Below, piece by piece: positions 43,068-55,440 of a DNA stretch of 64,000 nucleotides. Position 1 is the first letter of the stretch; each line of letters opens with the position of its first letter. The notes under the pieces are model-generated. The model did no database searches. It worked only from the letters and a program-made list of their open reading frames with translations, and was not told where the DNA came from. The stretch is from Eonycteris spelaea (lineage: Eukaryota > Chordata > Mammalia > Chiroptera > Pteropodidae), in NCBI GenBank assembly GCA_003508835.1, contig PUFA01000105.1:1984001-2048000 (forward strand), written 5' to 3'. The position numbers were made by a program, and so were the translations under genes.

Positions 43068-43171
43068 AATAATTTGTTAAGGTATACTGCAAAGTTAGAT
43101 CAATGGCTAAATTTCAGCAACAATGAATTATTAAAATATGTTTTAGCCTCATCGTTCATTAAACACATTGG
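43068..43171 (-). repeat. Right arm of the 104-bp inverted repeat
   Basis: Partner of 42131-42234. In a TLL1 pre-mRNA both arms would lie in one transcript and could pair over about 104 bp with three mismatches. Confidence 0.93.
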
Positions 43172-44124
43172 CCTCTGTTCCATCCTCATAGATCTAAGCT
43201 ATGCTATAACAGTTTGCACCTTCATTTCATTAATTCATTGCATATCTTCTCTTTATGCTTTCAAACAGTTTCTTGTCTTCAGTTTACCTCTATTTTTGTC
43301 CTAAAATTTAATTCTTGCCTCATCATTAGAACAAGCTCAATTTATTCTGTACCTCATAGGAATTACTGCTTCTCAAGGACTTTCTTTTAAACTAACAAAT
43401 ATGGAGTAAAATCCTCCTCTGCATTATCATAATAGCCAATTCCTGTTTAGTAAATGCTTTATGTTCAGAGGTAAAGACAGTACAACAAAGTCACAAATAA
43501 ACGAATTGTGTAGTTCAGATTTAAACACCAAGACAGCCATTTTAAGCTTTTAAGTTTTTATATAACCTTGACCCCATTACAAAACTAAAAATATAGACCT
43601 ACATGATTTAAAGTGATCATGGTATCTCTGATATAACAAAATCATGTTAAATTCTGAGTTATTCTGTGTAGAGAATAAATAAAGTAAGCAACTCTAAGAG
43701 ATGGATTGAGCAAATGTATAACATTTCCAGTAAAGTGGCAGGATAAAAAATGCCAGGAAGAAATAGATGATAAACACTTACAAAATTCAAGCAAGTCTGG
43801 CCCCATCCAATACTGTATTTGGTCGGGAAACTAGATAACAAAGGTTGGCCATGTGCATTCTGCTCTTTAATAAAACAGATGATGTAAGATAAATAAAAGG
43901 TCACATATCTACATCATGTCTTTCCTAATAATAACACAGACAGGAAGATCTGGGAGGGCAAAAGTCTCATGGTATTTTGCTTGGAACAATTTCTACTTTG
44001 CACATGTGCATATTAATGAGAAATCCTGTTTTCTCGAACAAATTAAAAAACACATTTCTTCTCTCCATACAACAAGTTTATCCATCATAAAATTACCAAT
44101 CTCTGGTTATTTTTATGCCTAGGG

Positions 44125-44250
44125 TGTGTGTATATGTGTGTGTGTGTGTATAGATATAGATACATACATACAGCATGTACATATAGAGATATACATATAT
44201 AGTTACATATGCTGTGTGTATGTCTGTGTTTGTGTATAGAGAGACAGCTA
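44125..44250. repeat. TG / TAGA / TACA compound simple repeat
   Basis: A (TG)n block with TA interruptions, then TAGATA and TACATA units, then a second TG-rich block. Likely length-variable. Confidence 0.85.
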
Positions 44251-45469
44251 TTCTGTACAGTTTGATGGAATTTACACTCAGCAGATTTCTTCAGTTATAC
44301 AAATGTGATGTCCATGTCTTACTAGAATAAAAGAAAAGTAGCTCACACTGGATTCAAACAGGAGCAATGAAAAGAGAAACTGAATGCGATCACATAGAAT
44401 TTTAAAGTAAGAACCACATAGACTGATTTAATTTTCAATTAAATATGGAGGCTTAGTTAAACGTCATTCTAAAATGTCGAGCCTGATTGCATAGGAAAAT
44501 TATAGTATTCTTGAATAAGAAGGTGAAGAAGAGATGCTGATTTGGTAAGGAAGATATTTTTTATTTTACTATTTGACTTTTATTAAAATGGATCGAACGC
44601 ATAAATGAAAATGCTCTATAAGAAATGTTTTACACAGAACTTCAGTTTGGGCAAAGCTGGATATGATAGTCCAGGTGATTACTGATGAAAGACAGAAGAG
44701 CGATAATTATAAAACCCTGTATTGTATCTATTTTTAAGAGGAAACATAGTTTAAAGAGGCACCATAATAACAGACAAAAGAAGAAGGAAGATAGAAGAGA
44801 ATAAGAGTAATGAAAAGCATGAAACTCGAAGAAAAGTAACTTCTAGCAAAAGTAGTATATTAATTGTGTCCAGTGCTGCATAAAACTATAGTTTATGTAT
44901 GTGAAGTCCATAGGGATATTTAAGGATACAGCTGTAGACTTCTCATTTCAAGATCGATCTATAAAACCATTTCTACGTTCCTCTCAAAAACCTCCCCTAA
45001 ACAATAAAGCAAAGTCTAAACACCATCTTGAAGGAAACTAGGAAACATCTGTAACCCAAATCGTAAAGTAGATAAGGGAGTAAGTGACTTAGTAGAATGG
45101 ACGAAAGATAAATCAAGAAATTAATAATCATTAGGTGCATTAAGTATCAACAGCTGCTTATATATATAAGTTAAAACCAGACTATAATATGTATCCTGAT
45201 ATGAGAACATGCCACCACCTTAGAGGGATCTAACTCGAGTCTGATGACACATCTGGATCCAATGGCCATGTGCAGGAACTATAGAAGGCAGATCGAACAC
45301 ACCACAAGTCTTGGAACCAGTAAAACCTAGATTACGGTAAACTTTACCAGTTAAAGGGTACACGTTCTTCCTCGGGTAGATTATAAGGAAAAGAAAGAGA
45401 TTAAAGGGGAACCTGTAGATGAAAAGAGACTTAAAAGATATATCGCATTTTTAAATGGGCCAGACTAAA

Positions 45470-45680
45470 CTCTAGTGTCTCGGATTGCACTCTGAGCTGA
45501 TAAAACCACAGGGAACAGTGGTCATTACCAGGGCGGGGCATGTGGTGAGCTGCTGGGCCCGGTGGAAACGCTCTACCTCTTGACTTGGGTGGTGGTTACA
45601 AGGGGATTCACCTTATAATTCACTATGCACTATGTTTGTTTGGTCTGGTTTCCTACATCTGATTTTTATTTTATAATACT
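45470..45680 (+). mobile_element. Possible L1 3'UTR end
   Basis: 'ggaacagtggtcattaccag' is followed by 'cttgggtggtggttacaagg' and 'gattcaccttataattcact', an order seen at the end of old L1 3'UTRs. Only moderately supported. Confidence 0.4.
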
Positions 45681-45904
45681 AAGGTCTAAAAAGAGTCAAA
45701 TTTAGATCATGTGCAGTAAGTTAGTACTATACTCAATTTATTTATTGCTAGAGCAAAAGAGGTTGATATCAGACAGGTAACAAGACTCTTTCAGCATAAC
45801 GACCTCGGCGTGTTCTTAAGGTAAATGAGTATTCAGCATTCTTTGTCACAAAATTTTTTTGTCACATTGATATTTCTAAGATGACCCATTTACTGAAGCT
45901 TAAT

Positions 45905-46125
45905 AACTTGAAAAGGCATGGGTGTTGACTTCAGACAGGCCTAAATTTTACTCAAATCCCACTTCTTTTTAGTTTTGTGATTCAGCTTTTCTGATTTTCA
46001 GGTTACTTGCCTGCAGAATAGGAATAATGACTGATATCATCATTTTTAAAGCTGGATATTTTTTATGTAAAGTCCAGAAACAGTTCAGGCACTCAAGAAA
46101 CATCAACTGCAGTTTCAATTTCAGA
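45905..46125 (+). mobile_element. MIR SINE
   Basis: The order 'tgacttcagacaggcctaaa', 'actcaaatcccacttctt', 'ttgcctgcagaataggaata' and 'caggcactcaagaaacatca' spans most of a MIR. Confidence 0.7.
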
Positions 46126-46369
46126 AAATCCTTTTATATTTCTAATATTCACTTTAACAAGATAACAGACCCCAAAATACTAACTGTTCCATAACAAAAG
46201 GGACACAAAATTTGAGTTGCGATTCACTACTTAACATTTTTATTTCATTTCCCATACTAGCTTGCAGGTATTTTGAGCTAATAAGAAATACTACAATTAT
46301 CCTTTATTATGGGATCCTGTGGCCATTGTGACAAATACATTAAAATGTACAAGAAGGTCATTACCAAGG

Positions 46370-47200
46370 TGATGAGGCCCCAGGAGACTGGTTAGAGGTG
46401 ACCCTGGAGTCTGTTGGAATGAGATCAACCAAGGCGCTGAAGAAAGCACGTGGTAAAGAGTGGGGAGAAAATCTGTTCCTTATCCCTGGTCTTTTTTTTT
46501 TTTCCAAGTGAGCTCTTCCTCACTGCCTTCAGCTCCCTGGGCCATTCTCCGGAAGCTGGACATGAGCTCTTTCGTACCTGATTTTTAAGCACCACTTTCT
46601 GTACCTTTTAAAAGGCGTTAAATTCATTACTTGACACAGAGGCTTCATCCTCTAACTTTTAGTTGTCAGGCAGTGCCGCTGTGAGGCTTCTGAATAAAAC
46701 GCCAGTGGGAGTTAGTGCCCCACAAGCCTTCCTCAGCCCCCACGGGGCAAGGATGGCTGGCGTTTGGGACATTCCTCCATGCTCCGTGCAAGATGCAAAG
46801 GGAGCTGATGGTGCGGGATAAGATTTCCAAGGGAGCCACCACAACAGAGTCAAAGTGGTCATGAAATTAAAATCTGAAAGACAGACTGCCAGGATAGAAT
46901 GAACCGCCCACCTCGGGATTTTCAACACTGGTGACGGTCTGTGGGGACACAAGTTCATCATGCCTGACTTCCACAGTGAACGCCAGCCGAGGAAACAGCA
47001 ATGGGCACAAGACCAGAACTGTCACCTCCCTGCAGGGGCCAGGGAGAACTTAGGGACAATGCTCAGATCTGAGGCTTCCGCTCCCCCCCCCGTGACCCTG
47101 AGGTCACAGAATGACCTTCCTACCTCGTTGCCAAGCAGCCAGATAACGTCCCAGGGAGTGTATGAGGAAAATCCGATCAGACAGGGAGGTGAACTTACTG
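46370..47200. other. GC-richer block of unknown nature
   Basis: About 830 bp with higher GC and scattered CpGs, standing out from AT-rich neighbours. It includes open frames of 100 codons (minus, 46659-46961) and 84 codons (plus, 46960-47214), neither resembling a known protein nor carrying splice borders I trust. A C9 run lies near 47083-47091. It may be an old repeat, a regulatory block or the remains of a retroposed transcript. I assign no function. Confidence 0.4.
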
Positions 47201-49114
47201 ATCATGCAAAATGAGACTAACCGTACTTGCTGCTTTCAGTACCCAGCACCACAGCCAACACCACCACCAGCATGCAATGAAAGCTTCAAAAAAGACCATA
47301 GGAAAAGCTAGAGTTTGATCTTTGTTTTGTTTGGTTTGGTTTGGCTTTCATTTTGGTGCTTGGGGAGCACATATACTAGAGTGTAAATTTGTGAAGTCTC
47401 ATACAAGAAAGTTTGAGAAATTTCAAATACCAAAAGCCACTTTAATCTTCTAATCAGAAACGGTAAATGTGCCCAGATACTATAAGTGTTTTACTATATG
47501 GTTAAGAGCAGTGTTGTATCTAATGAGCATGTACACTACAGTTTTCATGGCTCTTTTCCATACATCAAACAATTCAATGGCACGATTCACTCTACAGTTG
47601 GCCAAAGCTTATCATCTCAGAGGAAATTTAAATTGTCAAATCAACGCATATAAAATGGAAGACTTTTTTCACGAGGTCAGAGGACTAGGAACTCATCTGA
47701 TTTTAATGTATTAAAAGGAATTATTTATGTATTGACAATTAATAATTTTATAAATAATATAGAGGCATAATTATTTTGTATAATTATTTTTAAAAGATTC
47801 AATGATTATTAAGTTATACATTATTAATGTTTTAAAATATTTTCCTGACAAGTAATTCTAAATCTCTAATAACAACAGATTACAAACAAATTCTAAAGAA
47901 CGGAACGAAAACTGAATTATGAATGTCAGGACAGTCAATAAACACAGTACTCACAATCTGTTTCCATTTCTAGCCTCATGACTGGGCCCTATCTTCTCAG
48001 GTTTGCATGGTATTTCAGATGCTGATGAGTACTCCCGATTTGAAAGGTTTATAAGTTATCACTATTAATTACGCTGATGTAAATAGCTGTATAGACAGAA
48101 CTTTATAAAAATGATAAGAATCAGGGATGAGGAATACTTTCTGTTAGGAATACTCACTTTCTACCCCCCAAAAAAATATTTCAGCTGAGAATGTCTCAGT
48201 ATAAAAAAACCATCTGAAAGAGATAGCGGTTCAAGAAACAGGTTAAAAAAACATTACAGAGTTAAAAGCAGATGGTAACAAGCTGAGTAGTTGAAACAAT
48301 ACTATGAGTTCAAGAAAAAGGTGTGTATAGGGCGGATTCTCGTGAATGTGGACTAACTTGGGAAATTTCTGATCTCAAATGTGTCTGATGTCATCCTTTG
48401 CCTTTGCTCCTCACCTCTTTCCATTGTATCCTTTGTGCTTCCTCAAGACAAGTCCCAGAGTAGGCGGAGCTAAATGGTGTGAAATACTGGCTGCAAACAT
48501 CTCACTACCTATTCTATAACGTCCAAGCCTCATCTGACTTTCGTGCAAAGCTAAGTCCCAATTGGTGCTTCTGTTTACAGTCAAAGTCTGTCAGTCACCC
48601 CTCTGACATTCTTATTGATCACATTAGCATAACTTCTTCTTTACTACCAAAAGCCATACACAGGACTATTTCATCTGCTTATTTATTGTCCAGCCACCTG
48701 CTAAGAGCCTGTCTTTCCCTTAGGCCACTTCCTCTTTGTGTAAGTGTAGCATCTCAGGATGAACTCCTGAAGAGTGAACTACCCTGTGAAGATATGAAGC
48801 CAACTACTGCAATCTCCAATATGCGTTAACTTTAAAAGACGAGAAAAACAAACCCAAAAGAAACCTAACTAAGCTCAGAACTGAAAACTACCAAATTACG
48901 TTTCACAATAACCCCATGCTATTTAAAACTGTTCTCTATCACTCTTAACACTTTAATCACGGAATACAGTCAGTGCTTTGGCTTTACAATCTCCAGAAAT
49001 TTAACTATTCGTTTGTATCAATCAGCACATAAAGGAAATTATAAATATGCTATTAGTTGTTTTCATTAGAAGTTAAATTCCTCAACTGTTCTCACAACGA
49101 AAAAATGTCATATA

Positions 49115-49240
49115 TAAAAATAAGGATAATCATTATCCTACTTCAAAGGGTTGCCAAAGAAAGAAATTTTAAAAGTACTTAGAACAGTGTCTAACACAGA
49201 ATAAGCACTTTATAAACATTTGCTATTATTATTTATTTTC
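49115..49240 (+). mobile_element. MIR SINE 3' half
   Basis: Contains 'acttcaaagggttgccaaag', 'aagtacttagaacagtgtct', and 'aataagcactttataaacat'. This is a clear MIR terminus. Confidence 0.75.
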
Positions 49241-49526
49241 TTAATGTAACTGATGACATAGTATTTAATATTGCTTTACAGTCACTGTACTGCTATATGC
49301 ATATTTTTTTTTCTGGAGTGCTTACAGATTTTAAGAAATATATTTCTTTTTACATATTATTCAACACATTTTATAAGAATTTCTCAGGTATGGTAAAGCA
49401 AATAAGATGAAAAGAAAGCATCTGGGGTTACTCCTTCTTCAAAAGAAAAGAATTTTATTTGTCTAGGTGAATGATCACCCTGAGAAATTAGTTTTTGTTT
49501 ACAAGAAGGTATTTCCTTAGAGCGAA

Positions 49527-49712
49527 GGTCAGCAAACTTTTTCTGTAAAGAGCCAGATAATTTGTATTCATATTTTAGTCTTGATGGGCCATAAGTTTTG
49601 TTCCAACTACTTTCCCTCTGCTATCAAAATGCCAAAGCAGCCACAGACTTCATGTAAACGAAGGATGGAGGCTATTTCAGTAAAACGTTACCTACTCCTG
49701 CTCTAAAGTGTA
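49527..49712 (+). mobile_element. hAT-Charlie-type (MER) element
   Basis: 'aaggtcagcaaactttttct' and 'gtaaagagccagataattt' start the element. 'gatgggccataagttttgtt', 'aagcagccacagacttcatg' and 'ttcagtaaaacgttacctac' follow. This is a well-known short non-autonomous hAT repeat; I do not commit to a subfamily name. Confidence 0.7.
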
Positions 49713-50299
49713 CAGTAACTGATTACTCACATAGAAAACAAAACCTAATAAACAGCAAAAGAAGATGCACTTCTGACATAATGAATGGTCTTTCAGAACT
49801 CAAAACATTTAAATTCGCATAGCACATGACAATTGCTGTACATTTAATTCTTCATTATAGTCTCTCCATTACCACCATCAATGGTGTATACATACCAAGG
49901 GGGACACGTTGTCCTGGGACACCCTCGCACTTCCTCCCCGCTTAGCGAGCTGATAAAGACAGCCGAACTCAGTGATTTCTGGGAGAATGCACTCAGGCCT
50001 TGATTTCTGAGCATTCTCCCTTAGCTCATTCCAGATTAAAAAGTATTGGCTTACGAGTGACCAAATTAGCAAAGCTATACTGATTCAACTCCAGCCAAGT
50101 TGGCTCTTTTCTGGGATATTTATTAGGTTAAGTGAGGTTGTGACAAATTCATAATGAGCAGTTAACCACGAATTTTACATTCTGGTGGGGGAAAAAAAAA
50201 AGGTTGCCAAGTATGTCAGACTACTTAGAATTTAATCATATAAACAGGGAACTCACTGATATCAAGGGCGGAAAAATACTTATTTGTGTTATAGGACCT

Positions 50300-50490
50300 T
50301 ATTTTTCTCAAATACTCTACAGACATTACTTCATAAAGTCCTAAGCAATGAACAGCAGGTATTATTAGATTTATTTCTGGAAGAAGTTCAGACATCAAAA
50401 AATGTCACAGAAAGTCAGCTGTTTGGCTAGAAACAGAAGACAGATTTCCTGAACTCTCTCGTCACGTAACTGTGATACCTACTGCATAAT
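50300..50490 (+). mobile_element. Probable MIR fragment
   Basis: Has 'tacagacattacttcataaa', 'cagcaggtattattagattt' and 'gtgatacctactgcataa', in MIR-like order. Diverged. Confidence 0.5.
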
Positions 50491-50640
50491 CGTTTGCTAT
50501 CCGGACATTTCCAAAGGAAAGCAACAGAGAAGTCATTCCACTTAAACTCCCTTCTCTTGAGAAAGTCAGACTTGCTGAGGGAAAAACTCCTGCAAAAATT
50601 CGTCTACTTCTTCAAGATAATAGAAAGATTGATTTCCCTC

Positions 50641-50685
50641 AAAAAAAAAAAAAAACAAAAAACAAAAAAACAAAACAAAAAAACC
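50641..50685. repeat. A-rich (AnC) low-complexity tract
   Basis: Poly-A with C interruptions, about 45 bases. No retroposon body with target-site duplication was found next to it. Confidence 0.85.
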
Positions 50686-51374
50686 CTCTCACTTCCTTTC
50701 ATGACATACTCTTAAGGGAAGATACTGATTTTCACAGCTGCAAAAGAAAACCAAGTGTGATGATAGCTCAGGACAGGCTGAGAACCACTTGTTCAGCAAT
50801 GACAAGCCGCATCTGATGACCCTAAGCCAGAAGTCCGTGCTGCCTGTCATCCTTTAGAAGGGCTGAAGGAGCTGGTGCTACACTTGGTTCACCTGCATTT
50901 GTGTATTAAATCAGATGTTTTAATTACCAAGTCCATGGCCCCAAGGGGGTTATTAAAATACAAAATCATTTCAAGAGAACTCGATGGGGGAGAAAAATCA
51001 GGCACTTATTTTTTTCTTTCTTCAATTGGATTTGTTGTTACTGACTTTTCTGCACCACAAGTCCCAGCATTCATGATGGAGCAGCAGATCAGATACAAGT
51101 TAAAACAAGTAAAGCAGGAGAGACGGGAGCCTGGAGGGATCTTCAGACAGCAAATGAGGCTTCTGTGCTTGTGATACACAGCTGGAGATCGATGAATGGC
51201 TAGAGTGTAAGGGCAAAGGCGAAGCGGTAATACTGACTTTTCATAGCTTTGATTCTTCTGGAAGTTTGTGATATTTCAAGACAGCACAAGAAGAGTATTT
51301 TCCTTTGGTGATGATGTCCCAGTCACACTGAAACTTTTCAACATTACCGAGCCTACCAAGGCTTTCCTAATTCT

Positions 51375-51695
51375 GAGCTTTGGCCTATGCCATTCCTTTT
51401 ACCCACAATGCCTTTCCCTGCCTTCTGGCAAATCCCTCCTCTCCTCCAAGAAGCGATTCATCCTTCTCTCCGATAACATACCCAACTCTTCTTATCACAG
51501 GTAGTGGCTGCTCTCCCCTGTTCTGTAGAACTTTAATCACATCTCGATTAGAACACTTATCACAGTGCACGGTCACTTCTGTTTACGCGTCTGTCTCCCC
51601 AGTTAAATCACAGGCATTTAGACATCACGAACTACATCTCTGGTCTTCTGTATGGTTCCCCTCTTAGCCCCTAACACACTATTTGACATTCAGTC
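51375..51695 (+). mobile_element. LINE-2 3' end, plus orientation
   Basis: Landmarks are 'tggcctatgccattcctttt', 'ccctgccttctggcaaatcc', 'agaacacttatcacagtgca' and 'cgcgtctgtctccccagtta', followed by a decayed tail. This is the L2 terminus. Confidence 0.75.
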
Positions 51696-51699
51696 CTTG

Positions 51700-51795
51700 T
51701 TTTTAGAGAGAAAGAAATGAAAGAGCTTAAGTAACGTGGCCAAGGTCATGTAGCTACAGTACCAGCCCCTGATTCCCTTTTCACTCCGTACGATA
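51700..51795 (+). mobile_element. MIR fragment
   Basis: 'aagagcttaagtaacgtggc' and 'caaggtcatgtagctacagt' give the MIR core. It lies directly after the L2 end. Confidence 0.6.
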
Positions 51796-51964
51796 GCAGA
51801 CTTTGGAAAATGACTTTGAAAAGATGACATTTAGCACAAAACAGAGTCATTTATTCTTCTCCTCACCAAGCTGCACATACCTGTTTATGTAAGAGGAATG
51901 GAAAAAGAAAGAAAAGGGTGGTGGGGGGGCAGATAAGGAAGAAGCCAAACTGTAAATATTTCTA

Positions 51965-52195
51965 GATCAGGGATTCTTAACCTCTGCACTATTGACGTTT
52001 TGGACTGGAGAGTTCTTTGTGTGAGGGACAGACGATCAGTGTATAAGATGTCTAGCAGCATCTCTGGCCTCTGCTCACTAGATGCCAGCAGCAACCCGCC
52101 TCCCCAGTTGTGACAACCTAAAATGTTTCCAGACATTGCCAAATGTCCCCCAGAGGCAAAATTATTCCTGGTGGAGAATGACTGCCCCAGGTGAA
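51965..52195 (-). mobile_element. MER5A-like hAT-Charlie element
   Basis: Plus-strand order is 'cagggattcttaacctctgc', 'actattgacgttttggact', 'cactagatgccagcagcaac', 'agttgtgacaacctaaaatg', 'ttccagacattgccaaatgt' and a closing 'cctggtggagaatgactg'. This is the reverse complement of MER5A nearly end to end. Confidence 0.85.
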
Positions 52196-54404
52196 CAGTC
52201 TCAGAGGATAATCTTCTACATTACTTCAAGCAAAGTACCCATAAATTAGCATGTATAGTATACTGGCTTCCCGCCAATACTGTCATATTAAGCATAGAAA
52301 CCAAAACCTGAAATGCTTAATCCTCTTATATTTTTATTAATCCATTTTATTAAAAACAAGGATGTTGTCACTTGGTCTGTGGCTGCTAATGCAATAGCTT
52401 AAACAGGGGCTTGGGGAGGGGGTGGGGAATATAGCTAAAGCTTCCAGTTCTACAGGGAATGAAACACAATATGTTCTAGAGATAATCTTGATAATTTTTA
52501 TTTTAGTTTTGCTTGAACCTTGCTGAAGTTTCCTCCTCGGTATCAAACATAAGAATCACAAATTTAACATTCCTACGAAACACAGTCTAAGGTAATAAAA
52601 ATTAGTACAAGAGTAAGCAAATATCCTTCACTTGATTTCAATATATACAGTTTCTTCTAAAATCCATGCCTTCTTTCATGGTATGCAAAATTTTCTGAGA
52701 TTTTTATATACTGTGTTTTGGGTTTTTTTTAATTCTTAAAGTTAACTCCAGTATTTAGAGTTCTGCGTTAGAGTCTAAATAGTAGAATAACATCAAATTC
52801 AGATTTTAAAATTGTAAGATCACACATGAATAGTCAATGGTCAGAGCTATTACTTTTTATTTTTGATAAAGCAGGGATTGATTTTTTTAAAAGTATAACA
52901 AGAATCTAGTATACTCCATTTATATAGTGTAATAAAACCTTGTCATGACTTAATAAGTAGAGTCTAAAACTATAGTTGTTCAATTGCATAAAATGTGAAG
53001 TTCTATTATTGCAAAATTAATAAACCAACAGAGTCAGCTAGTACAGTTAGCTGGCGGGGAATTCTTGGGGTCTGGCATCCAGCTCCTGGCTTAAGAATGG
53101 CATCACTGGGTGGCCGCTGTCCACCCCAGTTTAAATATCAGTGAAGACAACGTATAGCATTAATGCCAGCTCTCATGTCCAGAACAACAAGGATCCCTGA
53201 CATTCAGGTGATCTCATCACTAGACTGTGCAAATTGGACCCAAAAGATAGTCAAGACCCACCCCTCGGTGTTCTGCTTCCTGAGACAGCGTGACTTCTCA
53301 TTTTTCCACCCATGTCACCCTCCACTATGGCCTCCCTGTCCCCATAAGAACTTCAGCCAGAGGATAAGCTCAAATTGCCAATTACATTATATCCAAACTT
53401 CACTTCTTGTGGGGTTTTAATATAGTCACTTGTATTTTTTAAATTGGTTTTATTTTTCAATTATAGTCGACATACAATATTATATTAGTTTCAGGTGTAC
53501 AACACAGTGATTAAACATTTACATAACTTATGAGGTGACCACCCTGATGAATCTAGTCCCCACGTGACACCATACACAGTTATTACGATGTTATTGACTA
53601 TATTCCCCATGCTCTTATTTTGCATCCGCATGACTGTTTTGTAACTCCTAATCTGTACTTCTTAATCCCTTCCCATTTTTCATCGATCCCTCCGACTTCC
53701 CTTGCATCTGGCAACCATCAAAATGCTCTCTGTATCTATGCATGTCTGTTTTGTTTGTTCATTGGTTTTTTAGACTCCACATATAAGTGAAATCATATGG
53801 TATCTGTCTTTCTCTGTCTGACTTATGTCACTTGGCATCATACTCGTGAGGTCCATCCCTGTTGCTGCAGGTGGCAAGATGTCATTCTCCTTTTATGGCT
53901 GAGTAATTGTTCCACTGCATAGATGTACTACTTCTTCTTTATCCATTACCTATGGATGCATATCTAGGTTGCTTCCATATCTTGGCTTTTGTAAAGAATG
54001 CTGCAATGAACATATGGATACATATATCTTTTCCAATTTGTGTTTTGGATTTCTTAAGAACCCAGAAGTGGGATTATTTTGTCCTTCTTTGTTCTTATAA
54101 TAGACTTTGTTTTACAGTCTATTTTGTCTGGTACAAGTATTGCTAACCCAGATTTTATCGTTTGCTTCCATTTTCATGAAATATCTTTTTCCATCCCTTT
54201 ACTTTCAGTCTGTGTGTGTTTTCAGATCTGAAGGGAGCCTCTTATAGGCAGCATACATAAGTGTATTGTTTTCTTATCCATTCAGTCACTCTGTGTCTTT
54301 TGGTTGGAACATTTACTCCATTTACATTGAAAGTAATTGTTGATAGATATGTAGTTAGTGACATTTTATTATTCGTATTTTTGATCTTTTTCTTCTTCTT
54401 CTTC

Positions 54405-55250
54405 TTAAAGAAGTCCCTTTAACATTTCTTGTAATACTGGTTTAGTGGTGATGAACTTTTTTTTTATCTCTTTCTTGCCTTGGAAGCTCTTTATAAGTCC
54501 TTTGATTCTAAATTGCTGGATAGAGTAATCTTGGTTGTAGATCCTTATTCTTCATCACTTTGAATATTTCATGCCAAACCCTTCTGGCCTGCAAATTTTC
54601 CATTAAGAAATCAGCTGACAGTCTATGGGAGCTCCCTTGCAGGTAACTAATTGCTTTTCTCTTGCTGCTTTTAAGATTCTTTTATGGTCTTTAACCTTTG
54701 GCATTTTAATCATGGTGTGTCTTGGCGTGAGCCTCTTTGGGTGTGTCTTGTTTGGGAATCTCTGCACTTTCTGAGTTTGTATGTTTATTTCCTTTGCCAG
54801 GTTAGGGAAATTTTCTGCCACTCTTTCTTCAACTGGGTTTTCAATCTCTTGCCCCCTTCTCCTTCTGGTAGTCCTATGATGCAAATATGGCATGCTTAAT
54901 GTTACCCAGAAGCCCCTTGAACTAGCCTCATTTTTTTGGATTCGTTTTTCTTTTTTTTTTTTCTGTTCTAATTGAGTGTTCTCTTCTATTTTATCTTCCA
55001 GATAACTGATTTGATCCTCTGTTTCATTTATTCATGATTCACTCTAATGTATTCTTTATTTCAGTTACCATATTGTTCATTTCTGACTGGCTTTTTTTGT
55101 TGTTTCTTATCTCTTTGTCGAAGTTCTCACTGGGTTCATTGAGCATCCTTATAACCAGTGTTTTAAACTCTGCATCTGGTAAATAGCTTGTTTCCATTTC
55201 AATTAGTTCTTTTTCTGGAGCTTTGTTCTGTTCCTTCATTTGGGACATGT
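54405..55250 (-). pseudogene. L1 ORF1 remnant
   Basis: ORF1p is the L1 RNA-binding chaperone that forms trimers and coats L1 RNA. This copy shows an N-terminal part beginning MSQMKEQNKAPEKELIE and running through NKKSQSEMNNMVTEIKNTLE (55248-55039). A central coiled-coil segment is broken by stops. A C-terminal segment (54893-54603) contains PVEERVAENFPNLAKEI and the conserved REKQLVTCKGAPI. The last part, near 54590-54405, is frame-shifted. At least several disabling changes separate the pieces, so no full protein can be made. Confidence 0.8.
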
Positions 55251-55397
55251 TTCTTTATCTCCCTATTTTGACTGCCTCCTAATTTTTGTTTCTATGTATT
55301 AGGTAGAGCTGCTATGTCTCCCAGTCTTGACAGAGTGGCCTTATGTAGTAGGTGTCCCATGGACCCAGTGCACAGTCTCTCTGGTCTCTGGGTGTCC

Positions 55398-55439
<42 letters not shown>
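55398..55439. repeat. (GT)n microsatellite
   Basis: About 21 GT units, lying inside the L1 between its 5'UTR and ORF1. Confidence 0.95.
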
Positions 55440-55440
<1 letters not shown>

